Origin: Anaeramoeba flamelloides
Taxonomy: Eukaryota; Metamonada; Anaeramoebidae
Assembly: GCA_027625915.1 (NCBI GenBank)
Contig: JANTQA010000010.1
Location: 1,550,001-1,614,000 of the forward strand
Direction: 5' to 3'
DNA: 64,000 bases
The translations under genes were made by a program, and so were the position numbers. Of the stretch, positions 35,536 through 46,730 are shown piece after piece. The notes under the pieces are model-generated. The model saw nothing but the letters and a program-made list of their open reading frames with translations. It was not told the origin of the DNA and did not search any database. Position 1 is the stretch's first letter; each line of letters opens with the position of its first letter.

Positions 35536-37128
35536 ATGAACAAAAAAAGACTTGAAATTGAAAGTAAAAGAAATGAGATCTCACAACAAGTTCTAAAAGC
35601 TAGTATTCAAAATTTTACAAGGATAAAACAAGAATTAGAGAATCTCAAATCAAAATTAAAAGAAAAGAAAAACCCTCTTCAAAAAATACTTCCAAACGAA
35701 AAATTAAAAGGATTGCTCGAAAAAAAAATGAAGATCAAAAAAAAGTTAAAAGAAATGAATCGGTACGAAAACGAAATAATATTACCGTCTTGGGGAAGTG
35801 ATCAAAAAGCACACCGAATATGTATTGTGTTAGACTGGGAAAAAGAAGAAGAAAGAAGAAAATTCAACAATAATATTGTGAATAAAATCCAATTTTTATT
35901 ATGCTACTTGGATCCAATGGTCAAATTAAAGGTGTCAATAGTTACAAACACAGAATCAAACCCCTTTCACGAACTAAATTTTGAAAGTTTGCAAAAAAAT
36001 AAGCTTATAAATCTTTACCAAGAGATGAAACCAACAAATAAATATTCCAATATAACAAAAAAAAACAATGCTCAACAACAAAAAATGATGAGCAAAAAAA
36101 AGTGCTCACAATTTATTCTTCATTTCCTTTCGAACGTGATCGAAATGAACAAACAAAATGAACGTATTCTTCGCAACAATCAGGTGTATTGCTACAACAA
36201 TTATATTCATTATTTTAAAATCCACACACAAGCCAAAGAACAAAACACAAAAATTCAGAACATGAATAATTTCGGATTACACAACTATTATGTTCAATTG
36301 GACTCACAAAAGTACCCAAACAAGGACAGCAACTCTGAATACCAGATAGTTAACTGGATAATTCAGGAACTATGTAAGAAAAAAAATACCTGCTTGCAGC
36401 CAAACAAATACGATGAACTCAAGAAATTGAAACCTTACCCATCATTAATCAAAAACCCTAATTGGAACAAGGAAGAAGAGGTACAGATCATTACACATGC
36501 TGGCCTTGATATGGACAAAATATTTACAAATGTAAACAACCACAAGGAATTCACTTTTACTGAATCAAAAGTGAAAATTTATCGCCAAGCACTCATGCAA
36601 AAAGAGAAATACGACGCATTCCCATTTGCAGACATCCAAGTTTCAATACCCTTAGTTGCCAAATTCTATCATGAATTGCTTCAAGAAAACCTATGCCAGT
36701 ACTTGGATTATATTTATGCTGAGGCTGTTTTAAAATCTTATATCAAAAATTTTAATCAATTGATCTCAAACAAATTTAAACAAACTGTTCAGGTCTCCCC
36801 GAAAATCTTATATTCATTCCCCAATCGGGAAAAAGATCGCTTCTATATTGTAGAACCATTTTACCCCAATGACAATGCCTTTAGCAAGTATGTTCCCGAA
36901 GAGGATAAACTATTGAATGCGTTTTCTCATTATGTATTATCAAAATCTAATAAGCAATTGTGTATCGAAATCAGTTCCACAATTCAAAATAAAATTAAAA
37001 GATATAAATTACATTCCAAACCTTACTTCTTTTCTAGACTTGATTCTGGTGAAAATAAAATTTATTACTTGATTTCAAACCACCGCTGTAACAAAATCTG
37101 TAAAAAACTAAAATTAAAAAAGCTATAA
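35536..37128 (+). CDS. Degenerate VWA plus alpha-kinase protein (probable pseudokinase)
   Basis: Intronless, 530 residues from the ATG at 35536. A basic coiled-coil-like N-terminus (1-80) precedes a region around ICIVLDWEKEEE (96-107) that sits where VWA domains of vwkA-type kinases have DxTGSM, so the metal site is gone; the VWA assignment is weak. Residues about 345-530 are an alpha-kinase: LVAKFYHE (373-380, candidate ATP-binding Lys 376), AEAVLKSYIKNFNQLI, FYIVEPFY (436-443), NAFSHYVLSKS (461-471) and NHRCNKICKKLKL (515-527). Zinc ligands His465, His516, Cys518 and Cys522 are kept. The expected DLQG metal-binding motif reads EISS, and the LTDP and glycine-rich GNLG segments are absent, so catalysis is unlikely. 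The frame is open and codon use normal, so it may be a scaffold-type pseudokinase or a young decaying paralogue. Two MITEs lie directly upstream. Confidence 0.8.
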   Translation: MNKKRLEIESKRNEISQQVLKASIQNFTRIKQELENLKSKLKEKKNPLQKILPNEKLKGLLEKKMKIKKKLKEMNRYENEIILPSWGSDQKAHRICIVLDWEKEEERRKFNNNIVNKIQFLLCYLDPMVKLKVSIVTNTESNPFHELNFESLQKNKLINLYQEMKPTNKYSNITKKNNAQQQKMMSKKKCSQFILHFLSNVIEMNKQNERILRNNQVYCYNNYIHYFKIHTQAKEQNTKIQNMNNFGLHNYYVQLDSQKYPNKDSNSEYQIVNWIIQELCKKKNTCLQPNKYDELKKLKPYPSLIKNPNWNKEEEVQIITHAGLDMDKIFTNVNNHKEFTFTESKVKIYRQALMQKEKYDAFPFADIQVSIPLVAKFYHELLQENLCQYLDYIYAEAVLKSYIKNFNQLISNKFKQTVQVSPKILYSFPNREKDRFYIVEPFYPNDNAFSKYVPEEDKLLNAFSHYVLSKSNKQLCIEISSTIQNKIKRYKLHSKPYFFSRLDSGENKIYYLISNHRCNKICKKLKLKKL

Positions 37129-37842
37129 TAATTTATTATTTTTTTATTAATAATAGGGATTTTGAAAGTTTTCTTTTTATTATTACCACTGCTTCTATTC
37201 ATTTTCTTGTTCACATTTTCGATTATGCTTATTATCTTTTTTATGTAAATGATTGCCATTTCCATTTAACTTGGAGTTAATATGTATAACCATTATTTTA
37301 TGAATATATTATTTTTTTAGCTTTAAATTTTAGATATTTCCGTTCAAAACTTACTTTTTATAATAATTCGGCAGTCATCTGACGACACAACTAAAAATTT
37401 ATTATGGAAAAAAAAATATCAATCTTCCCTTACCATAGTCAATAAATAATTAGAATATTCAAGATTTATATTTGAAAATTGAATTTGAAAGACAGATTGA
37501 TATTGATTATAATAAAGTAAATAATAATAATAATAATAATAGTAATTTGTAAATCCTTATTTTTTCCTGTTGATTATTAAAATTACATTTTATTTTTTTT
37601 TTGTTTTCTTTTCTTTGTGATAGTAAGAATTATTTTTAACTTTTATTTAGGATTTTATATTATCTAGGACAAAAAATAATGCTTATGAATATCTTATTAA
37701 CCCCAATTGTTCAAATTTCACTAAAATCATAACTAGATATTTTTGGAATAATTTATCATTTAAATTTTAAATCTTTTATTAATTTTTTTTTTTATTATTT
37801 TGTAGGGGAGGAATTAATTTCTCTTATTTGCCATTAGGCTTA

Positions 37843-37906
37843 TCAGAATTTAAAAGAACCGAGTAAAATCATAAATTTTCTTCGATTCTTTTGAATTCTG
37901 GAAAAC
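37843..37906. repeat. Small palindromic repeat, family H copy 3
   Basis: CAGAATTTAAAAGAACCGAG at the left faces CGATTCTTTTGAATTCTG at the right around AAAATCATAAATTTTC; the end continues GAAAA as in the other copies. About 64 bp. Confidence 0.6.
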
Positions 37907-38729
37907 TACTATTAGGTTTTTTTTTACTTTTTGAAATAAAAGGAAAATTTATTTAAAATTTTCTTTTCTTTTCAAAAATTAAAAAAAAACTTATGTCCTC
38001 TACAACACTTGACGTTAAAGACCCAATTTCTGAATTTTTATTGAGAACTTTCAATAAAAAAGTTATAAATTTCTTTATTGTTAACCAATTATAGAATAAA
38101 TAATAAGTCTTAATTTTGTATTATATCAAAGATATTACTCTTTAATTGTTTATTATTTTTTTATCTGGAATAATTCTGTAATCCAAATTTTCCTATTTTT
38201 TCCATAGGATGTGCAGTCCCAAAGAAAATGATTGATATCTTTGAGAATTTCTAGATTAGACTGAGTTTTCCATGTATTATAATTTTTTTTTAATTTATTT
38301 TTATCATAAATATACGAGTATCTGCTGTGATAATTTAATGAAATTTCTTTATCTTAAAATAAGAGTTAAACCTATATATTCTAAATATTTTTTTGTGGTA
38401 AATTTTTTTTTTTAAATTAAGAAATAAATAGAAAATTTAATAAATATCTGTTTCTTTTTTAAATTAAATAAAAAATTCTAATAAACATCTGTTTGTTGAT
38501 ATTATTATTATATCTAATAATTTTTAAATATTCTTGACTCTCCCATCCATAACTATTTATAATTAAATTTTGTAAAAAATTATTTAGATTTACATTTAAT
38601 AATTTTAAATTTTCTATTTCTCAATTTATATTTTCATCTTTTTTCCTTTTTTTTTTTAATTTTAATTGACCTGAAATGTGTTCAAAACCTAGTATTTCTA
38701 ATTTTTTTTTTTGAGTTTAAATCTTCTTT

Positions 38730-39560
38730 TATATATTGATATTATGGCTTGATCAATTTAGCTTCAGTTTTATAAATTATTCTTGGAGAGTGTGTATTGA
38801 TTTTTAAAAATTTCGTTACTTTTTTGTTTATCCAAACATCAATAAAGTCAAATTTTTTTTAGTTTAGATTAAAATTTACAAAGCCTATAAAATAATTGGC
38901 TAATACATACTTGATTTGAAAATTTGTAATTTTACTCCATTGGCGATTTTTTTTTTACAAAAAAAATCTTTAATTTTTTTAAAACTATCTTTTACTTTTT
39001 CAAAGTTTTTTTCGTAAATGTTTCTCTTTTTCAAGCCAAATTCCGAATTATTTAATATTGATGAAGTTATTGAAATATCTGTTTTATTGATATTTGGGTT
39101 CATTCCAAATTCTTGGATAATTTTATAAATTGATATTAATTTTTAGTCATTTTCAATATATGTTCATTCCATTATCAAAATCAAATCATCTGCAAACATC
39201 TGGACATGTTTTGATAGATGTTTAAATTCTAATATAATTGAATATTCAGAATTAAACAATATTCCAAAAAAAATGTACACCCTTTAAATGGTTGAAAGAA
39301 TAACAATACTGCTATTACATTCTATTTGAAAATAATTTTGATTTTATAAGCAATTTCATTTTTTGTATTTTTTGTTTTTTTTTTCATTTCCTTTTATCCA
39401 GTTACGTAATCTGTTTTGTTAGATCCGGGAATTTTTTTTTAATAGTTGATAGAAGGTTAGTGTTGAGTTTTGTTAAATAGAAAAAACCACATATAATTGG
39501 TCGACGGTATCTTAACATTTGATCGATAAACAATTGTTCGTGAAATTTCAACAAATTTAC
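38730..39560 (-). pseudogene. LINE reverse-transcriptase relic
   Basis: Minus-strand fragments in changing frames resemble a non-LTR reverse transcriptase. The clearest piece, around 39240-39180, reads VQMFADDLILIME, the FADD catalytic motif of the palm domain. It continues after one stop as IIQEFGMNPNINKTDISI, the GxxxNxxKT motif typical of LINEs, and a downstream open stretch (39103-38900) includes FGLKKRNIYEKNFEKVKDSF and KKKIANGVKL, as in the thumb region. Upstream, 39560-39400 reads RRPIICGFFYLTKLNTNLL but its place in the domain is uncertain. Stops and shifts are numerous, so it is long dead. The clade cannot be told. Confidence 0.65.
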
Positions 39561-39894
39561 CAATACATTTTTGGTTCGACTCGTTTTATTATTTTAGATA
39601 CAGTGATTTTTTTTTTTTTCAGTTTTATATTTTTCACTTTTATTTGGATGAAAATGATTACTGATAAAAATATTAATATTGGGTAACTTAAATGTGGTTT
39701 TGTATTAGGTTTGTAAAAATATAATAAATTGAGTTTTTTTTTTTTTGACTATTTCTGATTTTGGGTGTGACCAAATTTTTTGAAAAGGGTTTAGATTAGT
39801 TTATAAAAGAAATTAAAATCAAATTAAAATTAAAAATAAAAATAAAAGAAAATAATTATTACAAAAAACAAAAGAAATTTTATTTTTTCATTAT

Positions 39895-42800
39895 TTAATT
39901 AATTTTAATTTTTAAAAAATCAAAAATAAATAAAGATCCTGATTTCAATCCTGCAATTAATGATTTATTATCCTTTGATAAAGAAATTGAAAGTATTGGT
40001 GAAGATAAAATTATTGTTTTTATAACATTTAAATTTGGCAAATCTCTGATATGTATATTACCCTTTTTGTTACCAGAAATTAAAAATTTTTCATCTTTGG
40101 TGACTTGCCAGCAATTTAATTGATGGAAGCATTCTGCGCTTTTAATTAGCACACCATTAATTGAATATATTCTAATTTTATCTGAATATATTAAAATATT
40201 ACCGTTCAAGGTAATCTTAACAAGCAAAACAGGATGGTTTGAATTATTTTCAATTCTTCTGATTATAGTTGCCTTCCGTATTGAATGGAAAATTGTTTTC
40301 CCCGAAAAGGAGCCTGAAACAACTAAATCAAGGTCCAAATTTAAATCTACGCAAGTTATTTCATCGGAGTGGCCATATAATATTTTTTGGTTATAGTTTT
40401 GCAAGCAATTAGAAAATTGCGTAATGATCACTGTGCTGTCTCTCGAACCTGTTCCAAGGTAAAGGTGATCCTTAAAGGGGTGAACTGATAAGCAAGTAAC
40501 AACGTCCTTGTGCTGCACTATTGATTTGATTAATTTCAAATTATCGATATTGTAAATTTTTAAAGAATTTTCCCAAAAGCCACAAACAATTAAATATTTA
40601 TAGGCCAATCTAATGCAGGAAAAGTGATTTTCAATTTGATTGCAAAAAGAAACGCCAACTTTTTTTTTCAAATTAATCATACTTTGATCTAATTCAATTA
40701 ATAAATTTAAAGATTCATTTTTATTTAATATTTGGTTTTTATTCAAATTATTGTTATTATTGTTGTTGCTGCTGTTGTTGTTGTTATTAGAATTATTGTT
40801 AGAATTGCCATTCATCGAATTTGAAATATTATTAATGTTGTTAAGAAATAGATTTGTATTTGAATTATTATTTTGATTCAGGTTGGTAACTTTTAAATTT
40901 GTAAAAATCCTTTTTTCATTTAAAGTGATTATGTTGAATTTATTCTTTGTAGACTTTTCAAAATAGTCCAAAAAAATGATACCACTTTTACAAACTTTAT
41001 GAAAGATCCCCTCTTTATCCACATATAAATCTTTATTGGAAGAAATGTAATTAATATTTGAATTTAATGATAAACTTTCCTTTAGCGATAGTCTTTTTGG
41101 ATGTGACTTTTTAAAAAATAATTGCGTTGGTGTTTGTCCAAAGTTTTCGATCTGGTCTTCAATGGATTTCCTTTCAATAGGATCTTCAATTTTTTCCAAA
41201 TCAATTGCATTTTCATACGTTAAATAATAAAATATGTTGACTGCCTTTAGTGCTTCTTCCCCTCTTTGCTTGTATCCAAAAATTAGATCTATCCATTCAT
41301 GCAAATGTTCACTTACATATTCGGATTCTAAAGCTTCTCTATTTATTCTAATGAATTCTTCTGCACTGCCATTTGCCCATGGTGGTAATTCTACGTCATC
41401 TACTTTTTGATTGGAATCCAAAATACCCAAATCAAAACTGTCTTCATTTCTTAAAAAATTTGGTAAATAAAAAAATTCTGGTATTAACTCTTTAACATCA
41501 CTCGGATTAGTCATGCAATTTGTCCATGCACCACTAATTGATGAAAATAACCGATTAGGATTATCAAATTTTCCGCCTATGGATTTGTTTTAATTTGTTT
41601 ATTTGTTAGTTTGTTAATTATTTCATTTGTTTGTTTGTTTATTTGTTTTTTTGTTAATTTATTTGTTTGTTTTTTTATTTATTTGTTTATTTATTTATTT
41701 GTTTATTTATTTTTTTTTTGTTGAATTATTGTATTAATGATTTTTTATAAAAAGGAATTTTTTTTAATCCTTCAAATCATTTAATTGAATTAAAATGTGT
41801 TTAAATTTGTAATTAATGATAATTCTTTTATTTGTTTTTCTTTTTTTTTTTGGACTTTTTTGGACTTGAACTTTTTTTTTCTTTTGAGTTACCCCTCATT
41901 TCTTTTTTTTATTATTATAATTTTTCTTTTATGGTACATTAAAGTTGAAGGGAAAAAATCATAATATGAATAGAAGATACAAGACGATATAAAGTAGTTT
42001 AACAGGTGGTGGCTTTTATTGAAATTCCTATTAAATCTGTCTAGAAAGGATGTTTCGTCATTGCCTTATATTGGGAGAAATTTGGCGATTATGGTTGCCT
42101 TGTACTGGGATTTAATTTTTGAAATCTTGATGAAGCAATTAGAGGTTATTAAAAAACAATCCATCATTTATATTTTTAATGTGGAAAAATAGTTTACGAA
42201 CTAAAAATAATGATTATTTTTCAATGTGTTCCAAGGTTCTGTAGGACTTTTGTTTACATTTAAAAACTAAATATTTGAATAAAATTCTTATATTTTTTTT
42301 TCCTTTCTTTTATAGTTCTAATATATATCTATATATATATATATATATATCTATATATATATATTCTTTTTTTATCCAGTTGAGAGAAATAAAAAGTTAT
42401 TCTTCCTTTAAAAAATAAATAAATCAATAAAGGATAATTGTTTTATGTTTTTTGAGAATAAGGAAAAAGTTGAAATTTTCTCAAAAGAATTTTAATTGAT
42501 GTAAATGTAAAATTCCTTAATGAACAAAACAGTGGTTTTTAGAACTTTGCTTTGGGTTCTAAGTACTTTTTTGCTTATTTTATAAAAAACGATTTTTTAG
42601 AATAAATACTTTTTAATAAATTTCCTGCCTTCAAAATAAAAAAAAAACGAAAAAAAACATTTTTTAATTTTTTTCATTTTTTACCTGGCTGAATTTTCTT
42701 TTTATTGGGAAGAAGAGTTACAAAGGGAAAAGAACAAGTGGTTACTTGCCAATATTAAGATACTGAAACACAAAATACTAGTAATTTGAAAATAAAATCA

Positions 42801-45800
42801 AAAAAAAGGTAAAAATTGTTATCAAGTGTTAAAAAAATAACTAGATCAACAAGAAAAAAAAAGAAATTATAACAATTAAACAACTATCCTTACCAAATGA
42901 ACATTCATAATCAAAATAATAAAAATAAAAAAAAAAAACAAAAATTGTGTTTAAAATTACCTTGTAATTTAATTGATAAAGTAGCAAAGGGTTCTAATCT
43001 TAATAAAAAGTATAAGGTAACACCGGGGCTTGAATAATGACTTCCATAATGAAATGGTGGTATACCACCTTCTTCTGCTTGTTCAGCATACATATTATAT
43101 CTGTCAACAAATTGTTGTTTTCTTTTTTCATTTAAAGCACCCATCTACAATTTAATAAAATAGAAAATAAGAATATAAATTATTGAAGAAGAATAAGAAG
43201 AAGAAGAAGAAGAAGATGAATATTAATATCAAAATGAATAAGAGCAAGAGCAAAAAAAATAAGAAAAAAAAAAAATAAATATATATACAGGTTTTGATAA
43301 GTCTCTATAAACATTATGATCAGATAAATCAATTTTTTCACTTGTATAATCTTTCAAAACCCAAGGTAAAACAGGATATTGACTAATATCATTATAACTT
43401 CTGCCCGCTAAAGTATTTAATTTCATTAAATAATCAAAATTGCTAATTTGTCTTCTTTGCCACATTTTGGTATAAGGGTTCAATAATTTATCTTTGGGGT
43501 GCATTGAAAAATCCTTTTTTAAATTTTTGGGCTTTAAAGTAATGATTCTTCTAAAAACTTTATTAGTGTCTTCTTTTTTAAAATTTAAAAAAAAATTAGT
43601 ACCATTGTTCAAAAAGAATTCAATTGCGGATTGTTGTGATTTAAATCTTCTTTGTTGTATATCGACTATTTTATTTAGGGGCCATTTTTTTTCTATTTCC
43701 TCATTCTCTTCGTCATTATTGTTATTATTGGTATTCTTAATATTTTCATCATTGTACTTATTATTTAAATTTTCAAATTTTGGATCATTGCTATTGCTTG
43801 TTGAATAATAAATTAATTGCTCAGTGGTTATTTCGAACCTGCCTGTGACACTATTTAAAGGCGTGATTATTTGGCACCATGCTTCTAAGAGGATTTTACC
43901 TTTAATTAAATTTTCATCGTCATTCAAATCTTCATTTAAATTTAATTCCTCGGAATCATTACTCTCTTCATTATTTAATTTTAATTTACTTTTATTACTA
44001 TTGTCAAAAAATTTTTCAAAGTGAATGTTTTGTTTTGCTTGCTTCGACAATTGATCAAATTTAAATTGTGAAATTAATTTTGCTGATTTTTCTTTGGATT
44101 TTAAATCCCTTCGGATGGAGGCCTCGTAATGAGAATTAAATTCATAATTCCTTTTTAATTTCATTCTCCTTCTTAATGAATCCTCAGTTTTATCTAGCTT
44201 CCAATGTAAATGATTCTCTTTGCTTTCCTTATCGCTGTTATTATTAAGATTATTATTATCGTTATGCGTTAAAAAATTAAATAATGTATTATGTTCATTC
44301 GATAAATTTCTAATAACATTTCTCCAAAGTTTGGAAGCAATTTTTTCATTTTTTTTAATTTTTGTAGAATAATTTTTCAATTGCTTCAGCGCTTGGATCC
44401 GTAATAATTTTATTTTTGAATCTTTTAATTTAATTATTAATCTTTTTAAATAAATTTGATCATTTAATTTGGTAAAATTATTATTATTAATTTCGTTGTT
44501 TACTATAGAGCGAGTGATATTTAATCTTTCTTTAGAATATTTCTCAAGGAACAATAAATTTTCTTTTTTATTCTCTTCGATAGACATTTGAAATATATAC
44601 CCAATCTTATTAACCCATTGTTTATTTTGGATTATTAGAGTAAATTTCTTATCATCATAAACATTAAAATTAGCGAATTGTTGTTCTTTTTTTAATAAAA
44701 ATTCACCCTCATTAGTTTTGAGCGTTTTTTGTAAAAATATATAAAAGGTATTCATGATTAATTTAAGTATTTCAAAAATTTTTTCTTGATTTATTAATAT
44801 GACTATTGGGGTATTTTTGGAATTTGTTGTTTTATTATTAGAATCTGATAACAATGAACTTTTATTAATGTCGGTGTTACTATTATTGCTATTGCTATTG
44901 CTATTATTATTATTATCAATGTTGTCGTTATTATTGTTATTTTTATTAGTGGTTTCTGAATTGTTAATTAAGTAATTAAATAAATTATTTAATAAAATCA
45001 TTAAAATATTTTTTTTTTTATTTGAAATTTGATTTAAATTTATTCCTTGAATAAATGGACCTTTCATTATTTTGATTATAATATAAAAAACATAATTAAT
45101 TTCAATAATTTTAGTATTCTGAATAATCCAACTAATAATTAAAATGATATTATTTATTAGTAATTTGAAACTTAAATTATCCTTTAAAAATTTTGTTAAA
45201 TTTTCCTCAAATAACCCAAGTAATTCTAGATTTTTTAATATTTCTAAAAAAAGATCCAAGTCTTCCCAAATAATGACATTGTGTGGTAAATTTATTATTT
45301 TATATTTGAAATTATATTGAAATTTCAGATTGCTTTCATCTTTAGATTTTAATTCTTTATTTGTATTAATATTAATATTCTGAAAATTGCTATTATTATT
45401 AATCGTCTTATTGTTATTATTATTATTATTATTATTATTAATATTACTATTATCATTCAAATTATTTAAATTACTGTTTAAAGAAAATTTCAAATAATTA
45501 ATAATTAATAAATAGAAATTAATTAAATTAATTGTAAATTGTTTGTTTTTATTTTGAAAATTTGTTAAATTATTCTTATATTTGTTTATTTTGTTAATTA
45601 AATGTTTTTTAATATTCAATAGTAAATTATAAAAAATTGTTTTGTTTAAAATATTTGAATTTGAATAATGGTTTTTAAGAACATTTATACAAATAGTTTT
45701 TTCAATTTGATTTATATTATTATCTTTTTTCAAACTTAATAAATGGATATTATTAATAATATTCAAAAAAATCAAAGTATTTTGTATTTTTATATTCTCT

Positions 45801-46612
45801 GTCTCATTATTTTGCTTATTATCATTTGTTGTTTTAGATGTATTTAAGAGATTTAATTTTTCCTTTTCAGTTAAATAATATAAATTAATTAGTATATTTA
45901 AATTTTTTTGATTTTAAATAATTGATATCTAAATTTTTCAGAAATAGTTGTTGCCAATTATCAATATTTAATATAAATAATTTATTTTTTTTTAAATTAA
46001 TTATTTCTTCTAATTTCATTAAATAATTTAAAATAATTTTTGAATCATTATTGATTATTAATTCAATTAAAGTTTTTAATACCCAATCTTTAAAAAAGAA
46101 ATGATAATTTTTTAAAGTTATATTATTGTGATTATTCAAATTACTTTCACAGGCAAAGTCTAATATTTGTTGAAAAAATTGAGGATGGAAAGTGGAATTT
46201 AATAAAATATAATGGATCAAGAGCCAATTCTTGGGCATTTTAAATAAATCTTTAGAATTATTATTTAAAATTTGATTATTTTCATTAATTTTAAATAATA
46301 ATAATAAAATATTTAATGAAATTTGTTTAATTTTTAAATTTTCATTATTTAATAAATTAATAAATATTTTGATTAAATCATTGTTTATAATGAAAGTTTC
46401 ATTACTAAAAGATTTTTTATTAACTAAATTTGAAATTAATTTTAAAATATCAATTTTGTTTTCATATTTTTTTACTATTAAGCAATATTTTGATAATAAA
46501 AAAATATTTGAAGTAAAAGATTTTATATCTTTAATTAAATATCTTTTTAAAATATTATTTATGAAATTTTCCCTTAATTTAATAAATTCATCATCATCAT
46601 TGTTGTTGTTGC

Positions 46613-46648
<36 letters not shown>

Positions 46649-46684
46649 TGTTATTATCGATATTGCTATTATTATTATTATTAA

Positions 46685-46730
<46 letters not shown>

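Larger units (their letters stand above)
37129..39894. other. Intergenic DNA with palindrome and LINE relic
   Basis: Lies between the 3' ends of the convergent kinase-like and neurobeachin-like genes. Contains family H copy 3 (37843-37906), a GTAATAATAATAATAATA-type triplet run near 37520, and reverse-transcriptase relics on the minus strand (about 38730-39560). Otherwise A/T-rich without features. Confidence 0.55.
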
